A DNA stretch of 64,000 nt from Permianibacter sp046297695 (GCA_046297695.1 JBKBHF010000022.1:1-64000); one strand, 5' to 3'; positions 31,775-40,396 are shown, counted from the stretch's first letter. Numbers and translations are program-made. The notes: generated by a model not told the origin, from the letters alone.

Positions 31775-32818
31775 TCAGTGTGGCAGCAACAGCCAGTAAT
31801 CCCACTTCAATACGACATTGGCCGGCAGTGCAGCACCATCGGCCAGCGCCGGCAATGATGCGAGCAATTCGCCTGGTTCACCCTTGATGCCAAAGCTGAC
31901 GACGCGTACCGCGGCCAGTTTATTCGGCAACGGTTGGATGTCCTTGATGACACTGGCGGCGTATATGGTGTCGCCGGCGAAGCTCGGGTTGGCGTGTACG
32001 CCGCCATTGAAACCCGCCAGCCACAACGCGTTTTCGAAACCGTTGTAGCTCTGTGCCTGCACCAGCGAAATGATATGCCCGCCATACACCAGTCGTTTGC
32101 CCGCGGGCTGTTGCTGCATGAATGCGGCATCGAAATGGACGCGGGCGTTGTTCTGATACAGGCGCGTCGCCAGCATGTGGTCGCTGTCGCCTATGGTGAT
32201 GCCGCCACCGTGGCTGATGACTTCGCCGATGCGATAATCGCGAGCGGTTTTGCTGCTGCCGGTGTAGTAGCTCTGTTCGTCCGGCAGTTTCAGGCCGTGC
32301 GGGATCGGTAGTTCGTTCGCTGCCAATGCCGCTTTGGTGGTCGGCACGGTGTTGTGGCCGGTTGCCGTCGCTTGCTCGCGCTTGTGCACCATGACCCAGC
32401 GCTGCCACTGCAACACCGGTTCGCCGTGCTGATTCTGGGCGCGCGACTGGACATAGACGACGCCAGTCTTGCCGTTGCTGTTTTCCTTCAGGCCGATGAC
32501 TTCGCTGTCGACGAACAGGGTGTCACCGGCAAACACCGGTTGCAGGAAGCGCAGATCAGCGTAGCCGAGGTTGGCAACGGCGTTCAGTGATACGTCTGGC
32601 ACGGTTTTACCGAACGCGACATGGAACACCAGCAGCGGGTCGATCGGCGTTCTGGCAAAGCCGCAGGCGCTGGCATAGGGCGCGGCGCAGTACTGAGCAA
32701 AGCGCGATCCATAGAGCGCCAGATACTGCGCCGCATCGCCTTCGGTCAGCGTGCGCGGGGTGGCGTGCTGGATGCGCTCGCCGAGTTGGAAATCTTCAAA
32801 GAAACGGCCGATGGTCAT
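31775..32818 (-). CDS. MaoC-family dehydratase, mesaconyl-CoA hydratase-like
   Basis: A 347-aa double hot-dog protein. It resembles mesaconyl-C1-CoA hydratase (Mch, beta-methylmalyl-CoA dehydratase) of the ethylmalonyl-CoA and 3-hydroxypropionate pathways. Shared stretches are FFEDFQLGERIQHATPRTLTEGD, APID-like TPIDPLLVFHVAFGKTVPDVSLNA, VYGGHIISLVQAQSYNGFENAL and HANPSFAGDTIYAASVI. The reaction would be mesaconyl-CoA + H2O to methylmalyl-CoA. Length matches Mch. It is the last gene of the minus-strand cluster with a CitE-like lyase and an acyl-CoA ligase, which fits. A related acid such as itaconate is possible. Confidence 0.78.
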   Translation of the reverse strand: MTIGRFFEDFQLGERIQHATPRTLTEGDAAQYLALYGSRFAQYCAAPYASACGFARTPIDPLLVFHVAFGKTVPDVSLNAVANLGYADLRFLQPVFAGDTLFVDSEVIGLKENSNGKTGVVYVQSRAQNQHGEPVLQWQRWVMVHKREQATATGHNTVPTTKAALAANELPIPHGLKLPDEQSYYTGSSKTARDYRIGEVISHGGGITIGDSDHMLATRLYQNNARVHFDAAFMQQQPAGKRLVYGGHIISLVQAQSYNGFENALWLAGFNGGVHANPSFAGDTIYAASVIKDIQPLPNKLAAVRVVSFGIKGEPGELLASLPALADGAALPANVVLKWDYWLLLPH

Positions 32819-32916
32819 GGTTGCCGCCTTTCACAAACAAGCAGTTAAAGAAAGCAGTGATTGGTGAGCTCGAAGTCCAAATGTGATCGGAGCTCAACAC
32901 CCGCTAGCCCCGCCCG

Positions 32917-32970
32917 GCCAAGTACAGAGTACTTGGCGCTCCGCAGGCGTTCAATGCACTGGCATTGAAC
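32917..32970. repeat. Two tandem perfect hairpins between lyase and hydratase genes
   Basis: GCCAAGTAC (32917-32925) pairs with GTACTTGGC (32929-32937) around AGA. GTTCAATGC (32949-32957) pairs with GCATTGAAC (32962-32970) around ACTG. Both stems are 9 bp and perfect. They occupy the 194-bp gap between two genes of one operon and lack T tracts, so they look like mRNA-processing or repeat elements, not terminators. Confidence 0.7.
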
Positions 32971-33012
32971 TGATGTCCTGCTGCGCCCTTGACAAGGAGG
33001 GAACAAAATAAG

Positions 33013-33918
33013 TCAGCGCCGCTTGGCTTGACCAAGTAATTCGGTCTGGCCGAGTGCATGCACGGCTTCGTAAACCGCAATGACGCGGCGGGCCCATTCG
33101 ATCATCGCTGGTTCGATCAGCCGGTCATCGATCACTGCCGTGCTCATGCCATTGGCATCGGCATCGTTCAGGGCAGCGATGATCCGCTGGGCGCGGTCGA
33201 CATCGCCGCGCTTCGGTGTGAACGCGTCGTTGGCATACGTGAGCTGGCTCGGGTGGATGATGGCCTTGCCATCAAAACCCAGATCGCGGGCTTGCCGACA
33301 GGCAAACTCGGCTGCCTTGATATCGCGCAAATCGAAGTGCGGGCCGTCGACCACGCACTTGCGATGGGCGCGGGCGGCCAGGATGACCAGGCCGAGCGAG
33401 GTCAACAGGCCGGTGCGTTCCGGGGTCGGGTTCAGCTTCAGTTCGTTGGCGAGATCGGTCGTCCCCATGACCAGCGCGCAGACCCGGTCGGAGGCGCCGG
33501 CGATTTCCTCGGCGCGCAGCACACCGAACGGACTCTCGATGTTGCACATCAGCTGGATGTGTTTGGCGTCGAGCGCATCGAGGGCGATCAACGTATCCAG
33601 CACCTGCTGTTTGCTCTCGACCCGCGGCAACAGAATGGCATCGATCGGCAAGCTGGCAGCGAGGCGCAGATCGTCCTGACCCCACGGCGAATAGAGCGGA
33701 TTGATCCGGACCACTTTTTCCGAGTGGCCAAAGTTGGGATTTTCGAAGGCTTTTCTGAGTTGCTCGCGCGCCTGCGCCTTGAGGCTGGACGGCACCGACT
33801 CCTGCAGATCGAAAATCACGCTGTCGGCTTGCAGGCCGCGCGCTTTTTCCAGATGGCGCTCGACATGGGCCGGCACATACAACATGGTGCGGCGCGGGCG
33901 GTAGGGCACGTTATTCAT
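33013..33918 (-). CDS. HpcH/HpaI aldolase/citrate lyase family CoA-ester lyase
   Basis: A 301-aa CitE/Mcl-type TIM-barrel lyase, Mg-dependent, cutting 3-hydroxyacyl-CoA esters such as malyl-CoA, methylmalyl-CoA or citramalyl-CoA. Signatures: RTMLYVPAHVERHLEKARGLQADSVIFDLQESVP (N-terminal strand and Asp/Glu), VVRINPLYSPWGQDDL, CNIESPFGVLRAEEIAG (metal Glu) and MGTTDLANEL (metal Asp), then KAIIHPSQL. Next to an Mch-like hydratase, methylmalyl-CoA is the most natural substrate (inference). It starts 33 bp after the ligase gene. Confidence 0.85.
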   Translation of the reverse strand: MNNVPYRPRRTMLYVPAHVERHLEKARGLQADSVIFDLQESVPSSLKAQAREQLRKAFENPNFGHSEKVVRINPLYSPWGQDDLRLAASLPIDAILLPRVESKQQVLDTLIALDALDAKHIQLMCNIESPFGVLRAEEIAGASDRVCALVMGTTDLANELKLNPTPERTGLLTSLGLVILAARAHRKCVVDGPHFDLRDIKAAEFACRQARDLGFDGKAIIHPSQLTYANDAFTPKRGDVDRAQRIIAALNDADANGMSTAVIDDRLIEPAMIEWARRVIAVYEAVHALGQTELLGQAKRR

Positions 33919-33951
33919 TGTCTGGTCCTCTCCGTTTCGGTCTCTGGTCCG

Positions 33952-35550
33952 TCAGGCCGGCAACTGTTTCAGCAAATCTTTGCGCAGCACCTTGCCGTTC
34001 TTGGTGCGAGGGAAGTCGTCAAAAAAGAAAATGCGTTTCGGCACTTTGTAGGCCGCGAGTTCCTTTTCCGCGAAGGCGAGCAGATCGGCTTCGGTGGCGT
34101 GGCTGCCGGGCCGGCGGATCACGCAGGCGACGACCAGGGTCTTACTGGCATCGATGGCTTGCCCGAGCGCGACGCAGTCGCCGACACCGTCATGGCTTTT
34201 CAGCACCCGCTCGATTTCATGCGGGCTGACCCGGTAGCCGAACGATTTGATGACGTCATCTTTCCGGCCCATGAACCAGATATAGCCTTCGTCATCTTCC
34301 CAGGCGTAATCGCCGGTCAGGAAGTAGCCGCCGCGGCGCAGCTTGGCGTTTTCTTCCGGCAGTTGCCAGTAGGACAGGAACAGGCCCGGATCATTGTCCG
34401 GAATGCCGATCATGCCTTCTTCACCGCGCTTGACCGGCTGCAGGTTTTCATCGAGCAATTGAATGTCGTGGCCTGGCTGACGGATGCCGGCGGCGCCCGG
34501 TCGCGGTGTCCGGCTCGGCGGATGCGAGATGTAATAGGAGAATTCGCTCATGCCAATCGCTTCATAAATCGGTTGACCGAAGCGTTCCTGCCAGGCGGTC
34601 AGCACGTCATCGGACAAATGCTCGCCGGCGCACATGCAATGGCGCAGCGTCGGCACATCGGCTTTGCTGGCAGACGTTTTCTGCAGGATCTGCCGGTACA
34701 CGGTCGGCACGCCGATAAAAATCGTGCACTGGTGCTTGGCGATCAGCCGTGTCCATAGACCCGGATCGTTCGGGCCTTCGTAAGCGATGACGGTGTGGCC
34801 GTGATACAGCGGGTCCATCAGTGCAGTGCCGAGCACATAGGTCCAGTTGAACTTGCCCGAGTGCAGAATCCGATCCTGGCCCTTGAAATCAAACCAGTTC
34901 GTCGCTGCGGGCAGGCGACCGAGCAGGGCGCGATGCGCGTGCAATACGCCTTTCGGGTAACCGGTAGTGCCGGAGGTGTAGACGAGGTAGGCCGGATCGT
35001 TGGCCTTGGTTTGCACCGGCTCTTTCAGTGCCGGATGCGCGCGCAGCAGTGCGTTGAAGGCGTGCAGTTTGGCAGTGGCTTTCGGCAAATCATCCGGCAG
35101 GCGATCACAGCCTGACAGCAGCACGTGTTGCACGCCGGCGACCTGATTGATTTGTTCGGCCAGTTCCGGCCACATGCTGACGTGCGTGACCAGCACCGCC
35201 GAGCCTGAATCCTTGGCGAGGTAAGCGAGCTCACTCGCGGTCAGCAAAGACGAAGAGGGCACCGCAATACCGCCGGCCTTCATCGTGCCAAAAAAGGTGA
35301 CGGGGTAGGCGATGGAGTTGGGCAAACGGATCAGCACGCGCGTTTCGCGTGGCAGGCCGAGTGCGAGCAGCGCGGCGGCGAGTTGTGAACTTTGCTCGGC
35401 GAGCTGGGCGTAAGTGACGCGCTCTTCGCCACGCCTGGCGTCCTCGACGATCATCGCGAAATGCGAAGCGCGTTCACCGGTGGCGTGCTTGTCGGTGCAG
35501 GCGCTGCCGATGTTCAGGTATTCCGGGATATTCCACTGCCAGTCGGACAT
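33952..35550 (-). CDS. AMP-forming acyl-CoA synthetase (benzoate-CoA ligase-like)
   Basis: A 532-aa adenylate-forming ligase that would activate a carboxylic acid to its CoA ester with ATP. The P-loop-like motif is LVYTSGTTGYPKGVLH, the A5 region is YEAIGMSEFSYYI, and the hinge is TGDYAWEDDEGYIWFMGRKDDVIKSFGYRVSP; the catalytic Lys is in RTKNGKVLRKDLL. The start at 35550 has GGAG 7 nt upstream; the longer frame to 35598 is not supported. Sitting with a hydratase and lyases, it is the likely first step of the pathway. The substrate is not readable from sequence. Confidence 0.87.
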   Translation of the reverse strand: MSDWQWNIPEYLNIGSACTDKHATGERASHFAMIVEDARRGEERVTYAQLAEQSSQLAAALLALGLPRETRVLIRLPNSIAYPVTFFGTMKAGGIAVPSSSLLTASELAYLAKDSGSAVLVTHVSMWPELAEQINQVAGVQHVLLSGCDRLPDDLPKATAKLHAFNALLRAHPALKEPVQTKANDPAYLVYTSGTTGYPKGVLHAHRALLGRLPAATNWFDFKGQDRILHSGKFNWTYVLGTALMDPLYHGHTVIAYEGPNDPGLWTRLIAKHQCTIFIGVPTVYRQILQKTSASKADVPTLRHCMCAGEHLSDDVLTAWQERFGQPIYEAIGMSEFSYYISHPPSRTPRPGAAGIRQPGHDIQLLDENLQPVKRGEEGMIGIPDNDPGLFLSYWQLPEENAKLRRGGYFLTGDYAWEDDEGYIWFMGRKDDVIKSFGYRVSPHEIERVLKSHDGVGDCVALGQAIDASKTLVVACVIRRPGSHATEADLLAFAEKELAAYKVPKRIFFFDDFPRTKNGKVLRKDLLKQLPA

Positions 35551-35635
35551 GGTGTTGCTCCGTGACTCCCGCATCTTTGATACAGGAGTGAACGACAAAA
35601 ACTGATGCGAGCTGGCGCTCGCGACCCCACCCTAG

Positions 35636-35708
35636 CCCTCCCCTTGGGTCTCGGCAGCTCCCTGCTGCCTTCGACACTTCCTACATCCATGTAGGTCGCA
35701 GGGGAGGG
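35636..35708. repeat. Cloverleaf-like intergenic inverted repeat
   Basis: Outer arms CCCTCCCCT (35636-35644) and AGGGGAGGG (35700-35708) are perfectly complementary. They enclose two hairpins: GGCAGC/GCTGCC (35654-35659 with 35664-35669, within 1 nt) and CCTACA/TGTAGG (35680-35685 with 35690-35695). It fills most of the 165 bp between two genes of one minus-strand cluster. Its form suggests a dispersed intergenic repeat. Confidence 0.65.
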
Positions 35709-35715
35709 AATAGGA

Positions 35716-36846
35716 TCAAACCAAACCGTACGGCCAGTTCTCGCGGATCGTATGCACTGGCAATTTCTTCAGCACTTCGATCGCGAACAGCTTCTGCTCG
35801 GCCGGCAAGGCATTCAGCGCGTTGGCGCGCAGCAGCGTTTGCAGCGCTTTGCCGAACATCGGCGGATCGAGCATTTCGCCTTCGAAGCGGATGGCACCGC
35901 CGAGCAGGGCGTCGGCATCGATCGCGGCTTTCAGAATATTGACGTCGCGCTGGATGCGCATCGGCGATGGTGTGAACGCGACCTTACAAAGATGAATATG
36001 GCCTGGGTGAATGACTTGCTTGCCGGTCAGGCCCATTTGCGCTTCTTCGACGGCGTGGGCGTAAACGATTTGTGCTTCGCGATCGCCATGCAGGTCGAGC
36101 CAGCGACGGATGTCGTGCGGTTCGATATAGGTTTCCGGCATCGCGCTGGCATTGAGCAGCACTTCGACGCCGCCGATGACACCTTTACCGGCGATGCGGG
36201 CCTCGAACAGCAGCATCATCAGATAGGTGCGCAGCTCGTTGATCCAGTTCTCCGGCGTCAGGTGGATCGCCATCGCTTTCGAAAAATCGTGGATGCCGAA
36301 CACGACGTGTTTGACGGTGGAGAACTGCATCATCTCCGGCGCAATTTTCAAACTGCGCGGGTGCTCGATAATCGGCTGGATGGTGATTTTCGGGTTGACG
36401 TTGACCAGCCAGCCGCTCAAATCCCGGATTTCGGCAGCGCCGTACACTTCGCCGGCTTTGGCCAGGATCACGACGTCGATGAACGGCGCCATGTCCTTGA
36501 TGAGTTCGAGATCCTTGTCGTATTCGACGGTGCGGAAGGGGTTGATGCGCAGGGCAATCTGGAAGTTGCGATCTTTCGCTTCGCCAAATGAGGCGAGCTC
36601 CTGGCGCAGCAGATCGCGCGACATGTCTTTTTGCCGGCAACCGTCTTCCAGGTCGAACAGCAGCGTGTGCGCCTTGCATTCCCGCGCGTATTTGCGCATG
36701 CGCTCGGCGGCCTGCTCCATGGTTTCGTAGATACCCTGGGCCGGGTTGTACTTCACCGGTGGGTAATAGAGCTGGATGCCCGGCCACGGGCCGCCCAGCA
36801 CCAGTTCCTCGTTGATGGTTTTGAGAAATGCGTGTTCTGCCATCAT
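35716..36846 (-). CDS. Divergent HpcH/HpaI aldolase-family protein
   Basis: A 376-aa member of the HpcH/HpaI-CitE superfamily, longer than usual. Visible family parts are THAL-like AHTLLFDLEDGCRQKDMSRDLL, QIALRINPFRTVEYDKDLELI, VVILAKAGEVYGAAEIRDL, ITIQPIIEHPRSLKIAPEMM and GKQVIHPGHIHLCKVAFTP. Metal Glu and Asp positions seem kept (IIEHP; FGIHDFSKAM). The N-terminus (NEELVLGGPWPGIQLYYPPVKY) is not in standard CitE proteins. It heads the minus-strand cluster and is divergent from a third lyase. Substrate unknown. Confidence 0.78.
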   Translation of the reverse strand: MMAEHAFLKTINEELVLGGPWPGIQLYYPPVKYNPAQGIYETMEQAAERMRKYARECKAHTLLFDLEDGCRQKDMSRDLLRQELASFGEAKDRNFQIALRINPFRTVEYDKDLELIKDMAPFIDVVILAKAGEVYGAAEIRDLSGWLVNVNPKITIQPIIEHPRSLKIAPEMMQFSTVKHVVFGIHDFSKAMAIHLTPENWINELRTYLMMLLFEARIAGKGVIGGVEVLLNASAMPETYIEPHDIRRWLDLHGDREAQIVYAHAVEEAQMGLTGKQVIHPGHIHLCKVAFTPSPMRIQRDVNILKAAIDADALLGGAIRFEGEMLDPPMFGKALQTLLRANALNALPAEQKLFAIEVLKKLPVHTIRENWPYGLV

Positions 36847-37152
36847 GCCGACTGCCCTCCTGCGGTCTGGTCTACCCGGCGTGCGCCCTCCGCGCGGCGA
36901 CAACACGGGCGTCCCGGCACTGGTCGGGCCGGGCGATTGCGTCGAATATAACGATTCAAACGCTCATTTGAAATACCCGTTTGAAATGTTTGTTTACTGT
37001 GCTATCAATACAGGCTCCGAGAGGCCGGTCCCCCCGGTCAAGCCCGTTACGACCAAAGCAGTACGGGCACAATTCTCAAGAAAAACTCGGGCAAAATGCC
37101 CTGCAACCGGATTCAGACCTGACTACGCGAACACGTCGCAAGGAGACCCACC
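36847..37152. promoter_or_regulatory. Divergent promoter/operator region between two lyase genes
   Basis: This gene-free 306 bp contains an AT-rich patch. TTCAAACG (36955-36962) and CGTTTGAA (36978-36985) form an 8-bp inverted repeat, with another TTTGAA at 36967-36972 between them. On the plus strand TTGAAA (36981-36986), 16 bp, then TATCAA (37003-37008) is a possible promoter for the gene at 37153. The repeat overlaps its -35, as a repressor site would. No regulator gene is adjacent. Confidence 0.45.
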
Positions 37153-38145
37153 GTGAGCAAGCCTGTGCACCCTGATGTCGCCCTGTTCGAAGGCGAACGC
37201 CCGTTCCCGGCGCTGGCCAGCTGCGAGCACTTTGCCGGCAGCGAGAAACTCATCAACAAGGCCCTTCAGCTGCAGGCCGAACTCGGTCCGATCTTCGACA
37301 TCACCTGCGACTGCGAGGACGGTGCCCAGGCCGGCAAAGAGACCGAACACGCCGAAATGGTCGTCTCCGTCATCAATTCCGAGGCCAACAAGCACAACCG
37401 CGCTGGCGTCCGCATCCACGACTACAGCCACGAGTTCTGGCGCAAGGATGTCGACATCCTGCTCAAGGGCGCCGGCGACCGCATTGCCTACATCACCATT
37501 CCGAAATGCACCAATGCCCGTCAGGCCGAAGAGATGGTGGCCTACATCCAGGACAAATGCCGGCAGCTGCACATCAAGCGCGAAGTGCCGGTGCACATCC
37601 TGATCGAGACCCATGGTGCGCTGCATGAAGTCTGGCAGATTGCCACCCTGCCGTGGGTCGAGGTATTGGACTTTGGCATGATGGATTTCGTCTCCGGCCA
37701 TCATGGCGCCATTCCGGCTGCCTGCATGCGTTCGCCGGGCCAGTTCGAGCACCCGCTGCTGGCCCGCGCCAAGACCGAGATGGTCGCCGCCGCGCTCGCC
37801 AACGGCGTCGTCCCGGCCCACAACGTCACGCTCGATCTGAAGAACCCGGAGCAGACCAAGGCCGACGCCAAGCGCGCCCGCTATGAATTCGGCTTCCTGC
37901 GCCAGTGGTCGATTTACCCGACCCAGATCCAGGCCATCGTCGAAGCGATGAAGCCGGACTTCTCCGAGATCCAGGACGGCGCCGAGATCCTGCTGGCCGC
38001 CCAAGCCAACCACTGGGGTCCGATCCAGCACAAAGGCGAGCTGCACGATCGCGCTACCTATCGTTATTTCTGGACGCTGCTGAAGCGTGCCAAAGCCACC
38101 GGCGCGCCGATCCCGGACGAGGCCGTCAAAGCCTTCTTCAACTAA
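37153..38145 (+). CDS. HpcH/HpaI aldolase/citrate lyase family protein
   Basis: A 330-aa CitE-superfamily protein of a proteobacterial subgroup. Signatures: FDITCDCEDGAQAGKE (N-terminal acidic cluster), AGVRIHDYSHEFWRKDVDILLKGAG, ITIPKCTNARQAEEMV, HILIETHGALHEVWQIA (metal Glu) and VEVLDFGMMDFVSGHHGAIP (metal Asp). The C-terminus has the helical extension QWSIYPTQIQAIVEAMKPDF. AAGGAG stands before the ATG. It is divergent from the minus-strand cluster and stands alone, followed by a terminator. The subgroup has no certain substrate; malyl-CoA-type or citramalyl-CoA-type esters are candidates. Confidence 0.83.
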   Translation: MSKPVHPDVALFEGERPFPALASCEHFAGSEKLINKALQLQAELGPIFDITCDCEDGAQAGKETEHAEMVVSVINSEANKHNRAGVRIHDYSHEFWRKDVDILLKGAGDRIAYITIPKCTNARQAEEMVAYIQDKCRQLHIKREVPVHILIETHGALHEVWQIATLPWVEVLDFGMMDFVSGHHGAIPAACMRSPGQFEHPLLARAKTEMVAAALANGVVPAHNVTLDLKNPEQTKADAKRARYEFGFLRQWSIYPTQIQAIVEAMKPDFSEIQDGAEILLAAQANHWGPIQHKGELHDRATYRYFWTLLKRAKATGAPIPDEAVKAFFN

Positions 38146-38171
38146 GCGCCGTCGCTGGCATACGCCATAAG

Positions 38172-38207
38172 AAAGGCCTGGCCGGGCAACCGTCCAGGCC
38201 TTTTGTT
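38172..38207 (+). terminator. Intrinsic terminator
   Basis: AAAGGCCTGG (38172-38181) and CCAGGCCTTT (38194-38203) make a perfect 10-bp stem with a 12-nt loop, followed by TTTTGTTTGT. It ends the lyase gene at 37153. Confidence 0.93.
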
Positions 38208-38405
38208 TGTCGGCTGGCGGCTAAGTGCTTGAATTCACGAAACCTGCCCACCGCTGTCGGCCCAAAACACCAGAATTCACCGGCGTTTGGTCATGCTTGT
38301 CCGCTTTGCAAAAACGGCAACCGCTTCCCATACTGAAGACGTCGACCGTCATCCCGGACGGCGACACCGCAGGCCCTGCGGCTGTCTTCGACAAGGAGTC
38401 GAGTC

Positions 38406-40169
38406 ATGGCGCCGTTCCGCAAATCCCTCTCCGCGTTATTGGTGGGCTTCAGTCTGAGTCCGGTGGCATGGTCGCTCGGGTTCGGTGAGCTGCAATTGCA
38501 GAGTGAACTGAACCAGCCACTGCAAGCAGAAATCCCCATACTCGGCGTGCCGGCCTACGCCAGCGATTCGGTTCGCATCCGGCTCGGCAAACGAGAAGAT
38601 TTTTCCGCACTCGGCTACGACTACGCTCCGGAAATCGATGGCATTCGCGCCGAACTGGTCCAGCGCGACACGCGGCTGGTGCTGCAATTGCGCAGTCGCG
38701 ATGCGCTGCGCGAGCCGCTGCTGAATCTGGTGCTGGTGGCGGAAGAGGGCAACACCCGTTACCTGCGCGATTACGCCATCTTGCTGGATCTGCCGGGCAG
38801 CCGATCAGCCGCGGTGAACGGAGTCGGCGCTGCGTCAACCACGGCATCAGCCGCCACCGTTTCCACCCCCATCGTTTCCGCAACAATCGCTTCGGCCACC
38901 GCAATCACTTCTCCGGTAACCACCACGCCATCCGCGGTAGCGGCGACAGCAGCCACAACAACAGCAACCGTTTACGGGCCGACCCAGCCCGGTGAAAGCC
39001 TGTCGCAAATCGCCTACCGGCTCGGCAAAGCAGCCGGGGTCGAATGGCAGGCTTATGGCGTCGCGCTGTATCACGCCAATCCGACCGCGTTTCTCGCCGG
39101 CGACCCCAACCGTCTGAAAGCCGCCGTGCCACTGCAATTGCCGGGTGCCGGCGACGTCGCGCGTTATCAGCGCAGTGATTGGCAGGCCCTGTTCGCTGGC
39201 CCGGTTGCAACCCGTGCCACCCGGGCGTCCGCAGCAACGGTCGCGTCTGAAACTTCGGCCACGTCGGTGGCCGCTGCGACCGACACAACGAGCGCACCGG
39301 CTGTCGCTCTCGTACCGGCCGAAACCCCGGTCAGTGCCAGCACGCTCGCGAACTTGCAGCAGCAGAACATCGAACTGAAAACCGAGCTGGCCGCAGCCAC
39401 GGCGCGCATGCAGGCGCTCGAAGCGCAGCTGGCGCGACTCGACAACCGTTATCAGGCATTGACGGCGCAAGCGCCGGTCAACGCAGCGCCTGCGGTTGCA
39501 GCAGCTCCTGCTACCGGGCAAAACAGCGTTACGGTAACACCCGATAACTTGTCTGCCAGCACGCCGGCAGCGACAACGCCCGTGCGCATCGAGGTGCGTG
39601 ATCAACTCGCCTCGGCCGACAATGCCGTGCCTGCACCAGCAGCAACATCCGCGGAAGTGACCACGCCAAACCCGCCCAGCGTCTGGTCGCTGATCGCCTG
39701 GCCGCTTGCGGTCTTGGTGGCGCTGATCATTGCCGGCGTGGCTTTCTGGCAATGGCGTGAACGTCGTCAGCACGACAAGCTGCTGCAACCGCGCGCCAAA
39801 GCACCGCGCGCACCGAAGCCGGTACTGCCCGCGGCGGAAGTCGATGAGCCGGCGGTGCCACAGATCGAAGTGGGCAGTGCCGACCGGCGCATCCTGAAGA
39901 TCAAGCAAGTGCAATCGGCGCTGGAAACCTATCTGGCCTATCAGCGTTTTGATCGGGCGCTGGAATTGCTGGAACATGAAATGCACATCGCCGGCGATGA
40001 TCTGGTGCTGCGCCGGCAGCTGCAGCGTCTGCAAAAAGACGTGCGCAATGCCCAGTCCGAGTGGCAGGAAAGCCACAAGGAACAGATGAGCGAACTGTTC
40101 GACCGCGCCACGACCACGCACATCGACAAACCGGTCGCGCGCGACGACGGCAAAAAAACCTTGGGCTAA
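38406..40169 (+). CDS. FimV-family polar/pilus assembly protein, short form
   Basis: A 587-aa protein with a signal peptide and the FimV N-terminal domain (SLGFGELQLQSELNQPLQAEIPIL). FimV proteins bind peptidoglycan at the pole and help type IV pilus and type II secretion assembly. After it come a Thr/Ala-rich linker, a LysM-like segment (YGPTQPGESLSQIAYRLG, about 183-240), a coiled coil (LQQQNIELKTELAAATARMQALEAQL), a second linker and a TM helix (SLIAWPLAVLVALIIAGVAFW). The cytoplasmic tail ends after one helical repeat (YLAYQRFDRALELLEHEM), without the long acidic TPR region of typical FimV. Confidence 0.8.
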   Translation: MAPFRKSLSALLVGFSLSPVAWSLGFGELQLQSELNQPLQAEIPILGVPAYASDSVRIRLGKREDFSALGYDYAPEIDGIRAELVQRDTRLVLQLRSRDALREPLLNLVLVAEEGNTRYLRDYAILLDLPGSRSAAVNGVGAASTTASAATVSTPIVSATIASATAITSPVTTTPSAVAATAATTTATVYGPTQPGESLSQIAYRLGKAAGVEWQAYGVALYHANPTAFLAGDPNRLKAAVPLQLPGAGDVARYQRSDWQALFAGPVATRATRASAATVASETSATSVAAATDTTSAPAVALVPAETPVSASTLANLQQQNIELKTELAAATARMQALEAQLARLDNRYQALTAQAPVNAAPAVAAAPATGQNSVTVTPDNLSASTPAATTPVRIEVRDQLASADNAVPAPAATSAEVTTPNPPSVWSLIAWPLAVLVALIIAGVAFWQWRERRQHDKLLQPRAKAPRAPKPVLPAAEVDEPAVPQIEVGSADRRILKIKQVQSALETYLAYQRFDRALELLEHEMHIAGDDLVLRRQLQRLQKDVRNAQSEWQESHKEQMSELFDRATTTHIDKPVARDDGKKTLG

Positions 40170-40172
40170 GTT

Positions 40173-40213
40173 GCCTGCCGTGTTTTGCTGCACTGCGGCA
40201 AAACACGGCAGGC
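40173..40213. repeat. Perfect 16-bp intergenic hairpin
   Basis: GCCTGCCGTGTTTTGC (40173-40188) pairs perfectly with GCAAAACACGGCAGGC (40198-40213) around a 9-nt loop, 3 bp after the FimV-like stop. There is no T tract, so it is more likely an mRNA 3'-stabilising or repeat element than an intrinsic terminator. Confidence 0.75.
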
Positions 40214-40265
40214 AGCGCTCGAACCCTTCCGTATTGCCTCATCACCGCCGTTGGCCGTCTTGGCT

Positions 40266-40286
40266 CCCCGCCTTGTCAAGGCGGGG
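40266..40286. repeat. Perfect 9-bp GC-rich hairpin
   Basis: CCCCGCCTT (40266-40274) and AAGGCGGGG (40278-40286) pair around GTC. It belongs to a 512-bp gene-free stretch (40170-40681) with two other long hairpins. The T tract after it is too short (TTGTG) for a normal terminator. Confidence 0.6.
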
Positions 40287-40396
40287 TTGTGGGCGGTTGA
40301 GCTCAGCACGCAAAGCACGTGTCGGAGCGCGCCGCCGCAGCTCACACCGCAAATCCGCTGTTTCCTGTTCTGAAGAAACCGCTGATTAACTGCCTA

